Below are positions 1 through 8,285 of a stretch of DNA of 32,015 bases, piece after piece; position 1 is the stretch's first letter, and each line of letters opens with the position of its first letter. Under the pieces are notes generated by a model, which was not told where the DNA came from, searched no databases, and saw nothing but the letters and a program-made list of their open reading frames with translations. The DNA lies in assembly GCA_964354485.1 (NCBI GenBank), contig CAYGZY010000169.1, forward strand, positions 1-32,015. The letters run 5' to 3'. Made by a program: the position numbers and the translations under genes. The stretch comes from CAYGXH01 sp964354485 (GTDB taxonomy: Bacteria > Bacteroidota > Ignavibacteria > UBA10030 > SZUA-254).

Positions 1-1
1 A

Positions 2-991
2 GCCGATGCAGTGAGGAAGGTACTATGGGTTATCGCTCCGCATACGGAGCAAAACCTTCTTATTCTTTCAGGCGACCATCTTTATCGCATGGATTATTCA
101 CATTTCGTTAAAGCCCACAAGGACACAGACGCAGACATTACCATTGCGACGATCCCAGTGGCAGAGTCACATGCTTCAAATTTTGGTCTCATGAAGATCG
201 ACAGCACCGGAAGGATTATTGGTTTCAAAGAAAAACCGACGGGTGCAGCACTGGATGAGATGAAAGTTGATGTTAAAACCATAGGATTCGTCGATGCGAC
301 TTCCTGGGGTACTTCGTATCTCGCTTCAATGGGGATTTACCTCTTCAAGAGAAGCATCATGGAAGAGCTGTTAGAACGGTTTCCAAAGCATACCGACTTC
401 GGCAAGGATCTCATTCCTGAAGCAATACGGCACATGAAAGTTCATTCTTACATTTTCCGTGGGTATTGGGAAGACATTGGAACGATTGAATCTTTTTACA
501 GGGCAAACCTTGCTCTCGTACAACACCCGAATCCATCTTTCAGCTTTTTCGATGAACGATTTCCGATCTACACGCGGCCTCGCTTTCTGCCGCCGAGCAA
601 GATCATAGACAGTAAGATCGATAAGTCGATGATCTCCGACGGATGTATTATTCGAAGTTCCCATATTACAAATTCCATCGTGGGTGTCCGCGCAAGGTTA
701 TGCGAAAACAGTCGCCTTGAGAATGTACTGTTCATGGGTGCCGATTTTTTTCAATCGGACCCGGAGCGTTCAGAGGATCAACAGGCGCACGTACCGCCGA
801 TTGGAGTCGGAGAAAACACAATTATCCGTAATGCAATCGTCGACAAGAATACGCGTATAGGTAAAAATGTTCAGATCATCAACAAGAAAAAAGTGGAAAA
901 GAGGGACCGTGAGAAGGAAGGATATTGTATCCGCAACGGAATCGTCATCATCATCAAGAATGCCGTCATTCCCGACAACACTGTAATATAG
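2..991 (+). CDS. glgC: Glucose-1-phosphate adenylyltransferase, 5' end truncated by window
   Basis: Makes ADP-glucose from glucose-1-phosphate and ATP, the first committed step of bacterial glycogen synthesis, in the cytoplasm. The reading frame is open from base 2 and begins A-D-A-V-R-K, matching the GTADAVR motif that lies well inside GlgC. The GTG at 11 is therefore not the real start, and about 100 N-terminal residues lie outside the window. Visible landmarks are GDHLYRMDY, the sugar-phosphate lysine motif FKEKPTG, ASMGIYLF, GYWEDIGTIESFY, and a C-terminal left-handed beta-helix with the IVDKNTRIG and EGYCIRNGIV repeats. The layout resembles the plant/cyanobacterial type rather than E. 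coli GlgC. The stop is 16 bases before glgA, so the two are probably co-transcribed. No branching enzyme or phosphorylase gene is present in the window. Confidence 0.95.
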   Translation, partial: ADAVRKVLWVIAPHTEQNLLILSGDHLYRMDYSHFVKAHKDTDADITIATIPVAESHASNFGLMKIDSTGRIIGFKEKPTGAALDEMKVDVKTIGFVDATSWGTSYLASMGIYLFKRSIMEELLERFPKHTDFGKDLIPEAIRHMKVHSYIFRGYWEDIGTIESFYRANLALVQHPNPSFSFFDERFPIYTRPRFLPPSKIIDSKIDKSMISDGCIIRSSHITNSIVGVRARLCENSRLENVLFMGADFFQSDPERSEDQQAHVPPIGVGENTIIRNAIVDKNTRIGKNVQIINKKKVEKRDREKEGYCIRNGIVIIIKNAVIPDNTVI

Positions 992-1007
992 TATCGGGAA
1001 AATCCGC

Positions 1008-2576
1008 GTGGTCAGAGAATCAAGACAGATCATCATGATCAGCGCCGAGAATGGCGCCCTCAAAAACGGCAAAGTCGGCGGACTCGCTGACGTTATCCGC
1101 GATCTGCCCAATGCCCTTGGCAGAGCAAGCTGGAGTGTTACAGTTATCACACCATCGTACGGATTTCTCCACACTGTCAATCCCTCTAAACCGGTCTGTA
1201 CGGTTACATTCCCTTTTGCAGGAACCGATCATCGCGGTCTCTTTCTTGAAGTACAAGCAATGAAACCACAAGAAAATGTCAGACATCTTGTATTTGAGCA
1301 CCCGCAGATCCGTGGAAATCCCATTTACTCTGCCGATCCACCCGATCAGCCGTTCGCGAGCGATGCAACAAAATACGCTCTCTTCTGCTCGGCAGTCGGC
1401 CAGTTCGTACTGTCCTGTGATGATGCATCCGTCATTCACCTTCACGACTGGCATACAGCAACTCTCTTTCTTCTGAGAGAACGTCATCCCTCATTTTCCA
1501 GACTTAAGAACTACCGAATTGTCTTCACAATCCATAATCTCTCGTATCAGGGGAGCAGACCTCTGCGCGGCAAACACGCGACCGTAGAAGAATGGTTTCC
1601 TGAACTCTTCACCGACACAGCCTGGATGGATAAATGGGCAGATGAAAGATACAAGGCACCGACATTCACACCCATGGCGGCCGGAATTACACATGCCGAT
1701 ATGCTCAATACTGTATCTCCTTCGTATGCTGAAGAAATTCTGTTGCCGAGCGATCCTAAAACCGGTTTTCACGGCGGCGAGGGACTGGAAAAGCTTCTAC
1801 AGGAAGCTAAGCGAGAGCGCCGACTCACAGGCATACTCAACGGAATTGAATATCCGGGCGACCGGATTGATCATAGAGTGCCATTCAGCAAACTCTTTGA
1901 CATCATTCATGCAGAAGTTCTTGCATGGAATGAAACTCTTGCACCGCCGCCTCCCGAGAGTATCATTGAGCGGATATTACATATGAGATCCCGATCAGCC
2001 GGTCTCCTTCTCACAAGCGTCACACGGGTCAGCGAACAGAAAATCCGACTTCTCTTTGAGCGGGGATCCGCGGGAAAAACCGCGATCGATATGATCCTCG
2101 AAACACTCAACCGATATAACGGATTTTTCATACTCATCGGTAACGGCGATCCAAAGTACGAACGACTGCTTGAACAATGTGCAGCTGCGAATAACAGGTT
2201 TCTCTACCTGAAACTCTATTCCGACTTCATCGCACAGGCACTCTACGCAAACGGAACACTATTCCTGATGCCCAGCTCGTTCGAACCGTGCGGCATCACT
2301 CAGATGATAGCCATGCGTGACGGACAACCGTGTATTGTACATGCAACCGGCGGCCTGAAGGATACTGTAATTGACGGTGTGAACGGTTTCCAATTTAAGG
2401 GCGGAACAATCAAGGAACAGGTCGACGATCTCCTCGCAGCGACAAAAAGGGCATTGAAGGTTTACTTATCGGATAAGGACCAATGGCAAAAGATTTGTAC
2501 AGAAGCCAGGAGAGTCCGGTTCGACTGGGAAGCAAGCGCCAGTCGGTATATTAAGGAAGTATATTCACCCCTATAA
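1008..2576 (+). CDS. glgA: Glycogen/starch synthase, GT5 family, divergent clade
   Basis: Transfers glucose from ADP-glucose to the growing alpha-1,4-glucan, in the cytoplasm. The GTG start lies 16 bases after glgC, giving 522 residues, somewhat longer than the usual 480 or so. The ADP-glucose-binding motif reads KVGGLADV near the N-terminus instead of KTGGLADV. HLHDWHTA, FTIHNLSYQG and ILNGIEYPGD follow. The C-terminal GT-B donor motif is PSSFEPCGITQM. The usual 'SRLxxQKG' entry to the second domain is replaced by a looser TRVSEQKIRLLFERG. These departures fit the divergent GlgA type that I associate with Chlorobi/Bacteroidetes-like genomes. Gene order supports joint expression with glgC. 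Start codon choice is moderately sure, because a later ATG (M-I-S-A-E-N) is also possible. Confidence 0.9.
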   Translation: MVRESRQIIMISAENGALKNGKVGGLADVIRDLPNALGRASWSVTVITPSYGFLHTVNPSKPVCTVTFPFAGTDHRGLFLEVQAMKPQENVRHLVFEHPQIRGNPIYSADPPDQPFASDATKYALFCSAVGQFVLSCDDASVIHLHDWHTATLFLLRERHPSFSRLKNYRIVFTIHNLSYQGSRPLRGKHATVEEWFPELFTDTAWMDKWADERYKAPTFTPMAAGITHADMLNTVSPSYAEEILLPSDPKTGFHGGEGLEKLLQEAKRERRLTGILNGIEYPGDRIDHRVPFSKLFDIIHAEVLAWNETLAPPPPESIIERILHMRSRSAGLLLTSVTRVSEQKIRLLFERGSAGKTAIDMILETLNRYNGFFILIGNGDPKYERLLEQCAAANNRFLYLKLYSDFIAQALYANGTLFLMPSSFEPCGITQMIAMRDGQPCIVHATGGLKDTVIDGVNGFQFKGGTIKEQVDDLLAATKRALKVYLSDKDQWQKICTEARRVRFDWEASASRYIKEVYSPL

Positions 2577-2584
2577 AAAAATCG

Positions 2585-2610
2585 AGCCCGGCACTTTCAC
2601 GTGCCGGGCT
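2585..2610. terminator. GC-rich hairpin just after glgA, orientation odd
   Basis: AGCCCGGCAC, six unpaired bases, then GTGCCGGGCT: a perfect 10-bp stem starting nine bases after the glgA stop. A run of seven A (2574-2580) precedes it, and no T-run follows on the plus strand. Read on the minus strand it is a hairpin followed by CGAT and a T-run, a textbook intrinsic terminator pointing towards glgA. It may still mark the glgA mRNA 3' end. The rest of the 320-base gap holds two further inverted repeats, listed separately, and no gene that I recognise. Confidence 0.5.
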
Positions 2611-2627
2611 ATCCCCAGAACACTAAC

Positions 2628-2652
2628 GTAAGTTGCGGAGGTTTCAACTTAC
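2628..2652. repeat. 8-bp hairpin with GGAGG in the loop
   Basis: GTAAGTTG at 2628-2635 and CAACTTAC at 2645-2652 pair perfectly around the nine-base loop CGGAGGTTT. The loop carries a Shine-Dalgarno-like GGAGG, but no start codon follows at a useful distance. A third AACTTAC occurs near 2738. Function unknown. Confidence 0.35.
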
Positions 2653-2788
2653 AGCACCAATTAACAAAAATCTTCCCCGCATTGCTGTGTCGGCGCTCAC
2701 ATTTTCATTTTTTTTCTTTAAAACAATGGGAAAATTGAACTTACGGATTTTTTTTTCTATTTTATACAATATTTAGATCGGAGCAATA

Positions 2789-2862
2789 GAACACAGATTA
2801 CACAGAAAAAGCACATGATTAACACAGATTGTTATCTGTGTTAATCTGTATTTTCTGTGTTC
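2789..2862. repeat. Palindromic repeat built from ACACAGAT units
   Basis: The inner stem is a perfect 13-bp pair, GATTAACACAGAT (2817-2829) with ATCTGTGTTAATC (2834-2846), around a four-base loop. Outer arms GAACACAG (2789-2796) and CTGTGTTC (2855-2862) also pair. CACAGAAAA (2801-2809) pairs with TTTTCTGTG (2851-2859) as an alternative. The whole is about 74 bases and ends 34 bases before the next start codon. It looks like a dispersed intergenic palindrome, although only one copy is visible here. Confidence 0.6.
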
Positions 2863-2896
2863 CATTAAAAAATCAATTTCAACATCTGAATCTATC

Positions 2897-4864
2897 ATGG
2901 CGAATCAACGGTTAACAGTCGTCGCACTGGTGTATGCAGTCATAATTCTTCTCCTTAACACTCTCGGCTTTTTTTACCCTACCCATTCGACATGGGGCTT
3001 TCATTTTAGCGGATTTTTACTCCCTATCGTTTTCATCGCGTTTATCATTATTACGGTCACAACCGTCCTCCATATCGGTAAACGGGGTATTCCGCAATTT
3101 ATATACAAAGCTGCGGATTACATGTCCTCGAGGCCGATATATTTTCTCATCGCTTCCCTCGGAACATTTGTAATTGCGGCTATGCTTCTGCGGGCAGCGA
3201 CGCCTCTTCTTGGCGACGGATTCTTCCTGGTAAAAAATTTCGCAGAAACGCTCCGCGGCGCCGATTCTATTTATCCACGCAACGAGCCGCTGGCCACCTT
3301 TTATTACTTCTCATTCATGACCGTTCTCAAGGTTGTCACATTCCAGGATTTCATGAATGCGTTTCTCATTGCAGATTTGCTCCTGGGTATCGTTTTCATC
3401 ACGTGTGTCTTCTATACCGTCAGAGCACTGCTAACAGATTCTCTCGACCGATTTCTTGCATTTTTCTTCCTGTCAACATTGCCGTACATGCAGCTCTTTT
3501 TCGGTTACGTCGAAACATATGCCGCGATTCTTACCATGCTCGCTCTTTTCACACTCGTCTCCGTCCTCTGCATCAAACGAAAAGTTCCCTTCATGCTCGT
3601 GACGGTCACGGCACTCATCATGGTACTGACGCACTACCTCGCCCTTCTCCTTGTTCCCGCGCTGATCTACCTCACGTGGTTCGTCTGGAAGAACGAAGGT
3701 AGCAAACCGATTCTCAAGGGCTACGGTCTACTCGTGTTTACATTCTTCCTTCTTCTTATTATTACAGGTTTTAATCTGAGCCAATTTAATGAAAGCGTGC
3801 CGTACAGTCATTTTCTGCCGCTGAGCTTGAGCGTTGATCCGATTGAAGCTCATTCGGAAGCTTATACGTTATTTTCCTTCTATCACGGGATCGACCTCCT
3901 GAACTTTTTCATCCTCATCTGCGCTCCCTCTATCCTGCTGATCTCGTTCGTTTTCTTCAAAGGAGAGCGGAGAGGATTCACGTCGACGGAAGGGAGATTG
4001 ATGTTGATCGCAGTTGTACCTGTTTTACTTTTCCTCCTCGTTGTAAAGTTTGACATCGGCGCAGCGAAGGACTGGGACGTATTCGCACCTTATACACTAT
4101 TACTCGGTTGTCTGGCGCTGGTTGTATTTTTCCCCTCAGAAACCGATGAAAAGAAGAGGGCTTTCCTTATTGTAGCGATGGTAACTCTTCTGCACTCTCT
4201 TACATTTTTTGCCCTAAATGCTTCCGTCCAACCGAGTGTAAAGCGGTACGAAGCATTTTTCAATACAAAGACATTATCTAACTTCGGATTTTACAGCTCT
4301 TCTCTGGGACTTGCTCTCTACCACCACCAGATGAAAAACGAATCCGAGGTCATCAGGGTTTGGGAACGATACACTGCTCACTACCCAGCAGACGGACGGG
4401 GATACAGCAATATTATTACAAATCTGAAGAATTTCGGTACCGACAGCGTCGACAGAATCGAAGGAACATTTCGCCGCTGGCTCACGGCAAATCCTGACGA
4501 CAGCACTGCAGTAATCAGTTATTCCCGTTTCTCACTCGACCTCGGAAATTTCAGCTTTAACGAAGGTCAGCTTGAAAATGCGCGCATGTTTTATACTAGG
4601 GCGATCTATTTCGACCAGCAATACGCGCGGGGATTTAATAACCTCGTTAGTGTTTATGCACAGGAGGGAAAATTTGATACAGCCAAGGTACTCTTTGAGA
4701 AGGCGATTTCCATCGATTCCAATTACGCGGAGGCATATTACAATCTTGGCACGGTGTACGATGACATGAAAAACCGAAGGGCTGCAATGCGTCATTACAT
4801 AAGAGCGGCTGATCTTGGAAATCCGACAGCCATAGAGAAGTTAAAGAATATGGAAACGCCGTAA
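2897..4864 (+). CDS. Multi-spanning membrane protein with C-terminal TPR repeats (GT-C-like)
   Basis: This 655-residue protein has many hydrophobic helices over roughly its first 450 residues, followed by a soluble C-terminal region. Three TPR-like units are visible near the end, for example ENARMFYTRAIYFDQQYA, DTAKVLFEKAISIDSNYA and NRRAAMRHYIRAAD. An acidic GDGFF follows the second or third helix, in the place where lipid-linked GT-C glycosyltransferases often keep a catalytic aspartate. A role in protein or surface-glycan glycosylation is therefore possible but not shown. The ATG start gives an immediate first membrane segment. No operon partner is visible: it follows a 320-base gap and is convergent with the S41 protease gene. 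It could equally be an uncharacterised membrane TPR protein of other function. Confidence 0.75.
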   Translation: MANQRLTVVALVYAVIILLLNTLGFFYPTHSTWGFHFSGFLLPIVFIAFIIITVTTVLHIGKRGIPQFIYKAADYMSSRPIYFLIASLGTFVIAAMLLRAATPLLGDGFFLVKNFAETLRGADSIYPRNEPLATFYYFSFMTVLKVVTFQDFMNAFLIADLLLGIVFITCVFYTVRALLTDSLDRFLAFFFLSTLPYMQLFFGYVETYAAILTMLALFTLVSVLCIKRKVPFMLVTVTALIMVLTHYLALLLVPALIYLTWFVWKNEGSKPILKGYGLLVFTFFLLLIITGFNLSQFNESVPYSHFLPLSLSVDPIEAHSEAYTLFSFYHGIDLLNFFILICAPSILLISFVFFKGERRGFTSTEGRLMLIAVVPVLLFLLVVKFDIGAAKDWDVFAPYTLLLGCLALVVFFPSETDEKKRAFLIVAMVTLLHSLTFFALNASVQPSVKRYEAFFNTKTLSNFGFYSSSLGLALYHHQMKNESEVIRVWERYTAHYPADGRGYSNIITNLKNFGTDSVDRIEGTFRRWLTANPDDSTAVISYSRFSLDLGNFSFNEGQLENARMFYTRAIYFDQQYARGFNNLVSVYAQEGKFDTAKVLFEKAISIDSNYAEAYYNLGTVYDDMKNRRAAMRHYIRAADLGNPTAIEKLKNMETP

Positions 4865-4946
4865 TCAGGTAAGATCAGATGTAAATATTTTCGCGAGTTA
4901 CGTACACAAGATATCGCATTGTATGCAGTTGCCCAAAAAGGGGATC

Positions 4947-5147
4947 TATAATAGTAGCTGTTGGAGAATTGTATCATCCTTTCAATAGCAAAGGTATAGT
5001 ATTTTGGGGGAGGAGGTGATTCACTCGAGGAACAGCGGCAAAATCCACCAAGAAGCGTAGCGGGTAAGTCGGTTTTATCAGTGACAATCTGTCGGATCTA
5101 TGTTATCTGTTTACCCGCCGATCTTTATGGCGGATGTTCTATTTTTT
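4947..5147 (+). ncRNA. Possible small RNA or very short ORF with extended Shine-Dalgarno sequence
   Basis: A TATAAT at 4947-4952 has no convincing -35 box. It is followed by AGGAGGTGAT at 5011-5020, a ten-base perfect complement of the common 16S rRNA 3' end. No ATG, GTG or TTG lies at the right distance after it. The only start is a GTG inside it (5016), which would encode 14 residues and stop at 5060. AGCGGGTAA (from 5059) can pair with TTACCCGC (5111-5118). A small hairpin with a T-run ends the stretch. This could be a small RNA, a leader, or a remnant. No known riboswitch class was recognised. Confidence 0.25.
5115..5147 (+). terminator. Candidate intrinsic terminator between convergent genes
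   Basis: CCGCC (5115-5119) pairs with GGCGG (5129-5133), with an inner AT/AT pair. The sequence ATGTTCTATTTTTT follows, containing six T at 5142-5147. It would serve plus-strand transcription, just before the stop of the minus-strand protease gene at 5154. Confidence 0.4.
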
Positions 5148-5153
5148 AAATAT

Positions 5154-6845
5154 TTAATTCGGATCAAGCTGTTGGTTATACTCTTTCGCATCCATCAGTA
5201 AATTGAGTGCCGTTTTGACCTGAACATCATCCTTCAACGCCTCCTCGATGTTTCCCTTCTGTCCTTTGTACCGACTCATTATCTCCGGTTTAAGAGCGGT
5301 CAGAAGTTCTCCGCTGTAGCGATCCAGAGCAATGTTTTTCTCCGTAAGAATTTTCGACTTCAACTCAGTGACATAATTTTTTACTTCATCGCTGTATTTA
5401 CATTTCTCCGCTATATCACACAATTCACCAAGTTTCACCTCCACTTCATCGCGGTATGTAAACTTCAGACTATCGAGAAACTTTCTGAATTCGGCTATAA
5501 GAGCAGCTTCATTGAAGACTTTCGATGTGTCAGGATACAGCGATGCATATGACGAGGCGAATCTAAAGAACATTGACCGTCGGAGGAGTTCCTGATAGAG
5601 AGCGCTCCGCTCAGGTTCCTGTACCATGCTGTCGGGTTCTATGCCCCCGGCTTCAAGTTCTAATCTTCCCTTTAGCGTTTTAAATTTCCGCTTCAGGCTG
5701 TCGGGCGTTGTGGCAAAGACGCCTTTTGCCGTTCTGTTCCGATAGTCAATCTCCTGGATGCATCTTCCGCTTGGAGTATAATAATTTGCGGTTGTTATTT
5801 TCAGCTGGGTATTATAAACGAGAGGCAGTACGGTCTGCACCAGTCCTTTTCCGAACGATCTGGTTCCCACAATCAAACCGCGGTCCAGATCCTGGATTGC
5901 ACCGGCTACAACTTCGCTGGCGCTTGCACTTTGTCCGTTGATGAGTACCACGAGCGGGATCTCAGGGACGAGCGGATCCTCTACGACAAAATACTTCTTT
6001 TCAGATTCCGGCGACCGTCCTTTCGTGCTTACAACGAGGTTTCCCTTTGCAACGAATTTTTCAACAATATCGACGGCAGCTTCGAGCAAACCGCCCGGAT
6101 TGCCGCGAAGATCCAGAATGATACCCTTCATTGTTCCTCTGAGCTTCAATTCCTTCAGAGCAAGCCGCAGTTCATCACCTGCGCTCATCGTGAACCGTTC
6201 CAGACGTATGTAGGCAATGCCGTTGCTAATGTAATCTGCATATGTAATGTTTTTCAGTTGTATTTTCTCACGGACGAGAATGAATTCGAGAGATTGCAGC
6301 TCATCCACGCGTTCTATCCTCAGATGAACCTCCGTACCGGGTTCTCCGCGGGTTAGAGACCGTATATCTTGAGGATTCATTCCCTTGACCGCTTTTCCGT
6401 CGACTTCAATAACACGATCACCGGGTTGCACACCCTGCCGTTGCGCGGAGTATCCGTCCATAAGTCCGAGAATTGTAATAAATCCATCACGTAAACCGAT
6501 AGTGACACCGATACCGCCGTAAGTGCCGCTGGTGATGAGCTGAACTTCGTCTGCTTCTCTTTCTGCAATGAAATTTGTATACGGATCCAGAGTCCCGAGC
6601 ATGCCGTCAATTCCGGCTTCCATGAATTTTTCAGGATCGACCTCCTCGACGTAATTTGCCGCAACTTCGCGGTACACAACTCCGAAGATATCTATGCTTT
6701 TATTGATTTTAAAAAAGTAATCTGGATCGGAGTCGGTAAAACCAACGAGAACGGCACCGATAATTACACCGGTAAGGATGAGCAGTATTTTCTGGACTCG
6801 GGAGCGTTTGCTGTTCCAGTATTCATTTTTTCCACACTTCATCAT
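5154..6845 (-). CDS. ctpA: S41 family C-terminal processing peptidase with PDZ domain
   Basis: A membrane-anchored serine protease that trims or degrades proteins from their C-termini outside the cytoplasm. Its 563 residues show one membrane segment at about 20-36, a PDZ domain at about 105-185, GNPGG at 248-252, and the S41 core after it. The catalytic serine is predicted at 308 within SASASE, and the lysine at 333 within SFGKGLVQ. Their 25-residue spacing matches the family. A C-terminal helical extension of about 150 residues follows. The ATG overlaps the tmk stop (ATGA at 6842-6845), so translation is probably coupled. The first two codons are both ATG, and the overlapping one is taken as the start. 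The symbol ctpA is by family; the physiological substrate is unknown. Confidence 0.93.
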   Translation of the reverse strand: MMKCGKNEYWNSKRSRVQKILLILTGVIIGAVLVGFTDSDPDYFFKINKSIDIFGVVYREVAANYVEEVDPEKFMEAGIDGMLGTLDPYTNFIAEREADEVQLITSGTYGGIGVTIGLRDGFITILGLMDGYSAQRQGVQPGDRVIEVDGKAVKGMNPQDIRSLTRGEPGTEVHLRIERVDELQSLEFILVREKIQLKNITYADYISNGIAYIRLERFTMSAGDELRLALKELKLRGTMKGIILDLRGNPGGLLEAAVDIVEKFVAKGNLVVSTKGRSPESEKKYFVVEDPLVPEIPLVVLINGQSASASEVVAGAIQDLDRGLIVGTRSFGKGLVQTVLPLVYNTQLKITTANYYTPSGRCIQEIDYRNRTAKGVFATTPDSLKRKFKTLKGRLELEAGGIEPDSMVQEPERSALYQELLRRSMFFRFASSYASLYPDTSKVFNEAALIAEFRKFLDSLKFTYRDEVEVKLGELCDIAEKCKYSDEVKNYVTELKSKILTEKNIALDRYSGELLTALKPEIMSRYKGQKGNIEEALKDDVQVKTALNLLMDAKEYNQQLDPN

Positions 6846-7459
6846 AAAGCCGCCTTTTTGTAAACAAAGTCCCGGATTTCGCTATGTATGAGATCGATGG
6901 ACCTTGTACCGTTAATGACTATGAACCTTATGGGAGATTCCTGGGCAAGGCTCCAGAATCCATCGCGCACCCTCCGGAAAAATTCAATACCCAAAGACTC
7001 CATGCGATCGGCCGTGCCGCGCACAACTTCCCGTCGGCGGAGCATCTCCTCGACTTCTATATCAAGGAAAAAGGTGAACTCGGGCATTATTCCACCCGTC
7101 GAAATTCTATTGACGGCCTTCACATCTTCGAGGTTAAGTCCCCGTCCGAAGCCCTGATAAACCGTTGTCGAATCGACAAACCTGTCGCAGATCACTATTT
7201 TCTTTTTTTCGAGTGCGGGTCGAATCACTTGCTGAACCAGTTGATTCCGTGCAGCGGAGAAAAGTAACAATTCAGCGACAGAAGTCAGTTCGCCGTGTTC
7301 CCCGTCAAGGAGAATTGAGCGTACCTTTTCTGAAATCGCAGTTCCACCCGGTTCCCTCAGCAGGAGAACCTCTCTCCCATCGCGCTTCAGAGCATCCGTA
7401 AGGATTGCTGCCTGTGTCGTTTTACCGGAGTAATCCAGGCCTTCAAAAGAAATGAACAT
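6842..7459 (-). CDS. tmk: Thymidylate kinase
   Basis: Phosphorylates dTMP to dTDP with ATP, essential for dTTP supply. The 205 residues fit the family length. The P-loop is at about 6-15 (EGLDYSGKTT, with Y-S where most homologues have G-x), REPGGT is at 35-40, the DR motif CDRFVDST is near 91-98, and YQGFGRG starts at 101. Its stop overlaps the start of the S41 protease gene. This couples a housekeeping nucleotide gene to a protease, with no obvious functional link. It is divergent from the ECF sigma gene, and the shared region 7460-7586 should hold both promoters. No clear -35/-10 pair was found there. Confidence 0.95.
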   Translation of the reverse strand: MFISFEGLDYSGKTTQAAILTDALKRDGREVLLLREPGGTAISEKVRSILLDGEHGELTSVAELLLFSAARNQLVQQVIRPALEKKKIVICDRFVDSTTVYQGFGRGLNLEDVKAVNRISTGGIMPEFTFFLDIEVEEMLRRREVVRGTADRMESLGIEFFRRVRDGFWSLAQESPIRFIVINGTRSIDLIHSEIRDFVYKKAAL

Positions 7460-7586
7460 AATCGTTTATACATGTTGTTGGTTTAACTTAAAAGTAACTA
7501 AAATCCCCTTTATTTCAAATCCCTCCCTTGCCTCTCTCTCGTTTTTTCATTATGTTATCGGTACTTTAGGGAACCGCAGGAATAAG

Positions 7587-8249
7587 GTGAAGAGAAAAAA
7601 GAAATCAAAAAAACGTCAGCAACATTCATCACCCCGGCGAGCGGGTGAATTGCTGTCTAAGAGACAATTCGACTCGCGCCGCAACGATATGCACCTAATC
7701 GCCTCGGCTCTGAAAGGGAACCAGACGGCGTATGAACGACTGATGAAGAAGTATCATGATCAAATCGCCAACCTGATCTTGAGAATTATTCATCAGCGGC
7801 TGCAAGTGGAAGATCTGACCCAGGAAGTTTTCATCAAGGCATTCGGATCCCTCAAACATTTCGATGATACATACGCATTCTCTACGTGGCTTTATAAAAT
7901 AGCGACGAACAGCAGCATAGATTATTTACGAAAAAAGAAGCTCAGCACATTTTCCATCAATAAACCGATAGAAATGGAGGACGGCGAGGCAACGTATGAG
8001 CTGCCTGATACGCGTTACGAACCGGATAAGCACATAATACAAAAGCAAAGAGCGATACTGCTTCAAGAAGCAATTGAGATGCTGCCCGAAAAGTATAAGC
8101 GAGTCATCATTCTCCGCCATACGGAGGAGCGAGATTACAGCGAAATAGCGAAAATTCTCAATCTTCCCATCGGAACGGTAAAAGCGCACATTTTCCGGGC
8201 ACGCGAACTTCTCAATAAGTACCTACGTCACAGAATTGCCCATTACTGA
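7587..8249 (+). CDS. ECF-type RNA polymerase sigma-70 factor
   Basis: A 220-residue alternative sigma factor that would direct RNA polymerase to its own promoter set. I chose GTG 7587, preceded by AGGA six bases upstream, over the in-frame ATG at 7452, which overlaps tmk and adds 45 uncharacteristic residues. ATG 7689 is a shorter alternative. After a lysine/arginine-rich N-terminus of about 35 residues comes region 2 (about 47-115, with DLTQEVFIKAF and FSTWLYKIATNSSIDYLR) and region 4 (about 157-212, with LPEKYKRVIILRH and GTVKAHIFRARELL). No anti-sigma gene follows. The next gene, 36 bases downstream, encodes an exported adhesin-like protein, so the usual sigma/anti-sigma pair is not seen. 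Confidence 0.9.
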   Translation: MKRKKKSKKRQQHSSPRRAGELLSKRQFDSRRNDMHLIASALKGNQTAYERLMKKYHDQIANLILRIIHQRLQVEDLTQEVFIKAFGSLKHFDDTYAFSTWLYKIATNSSIDYLRKKKLSTFSINKPIEMEDGEATYELPDTRYEPDKHIIQKQRAILLQEAIEMLPEKYKRVIILRHTEERDYSEIAKILNLPIGTVKAHIFRARELLNKYLRHRIAHY

Positions 8250-8285
8250 AACATATCCCCAGCTATTCCGTAATGATATTATAGA

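Noticed and set aside
5011..5133. Known riboswitch or SRP/6S RNA
   Set aside because: I could not match it to the conserved core of any of these. It is left as an unidentified candidate RNA.
7452..7586. Longer N-terminus for the ECF sigma factor
   Set aside because: The extra 45 residues overlap the start of tmk and do not look like sigma sequence. GTG 7587 has a better ribosome-binding site.
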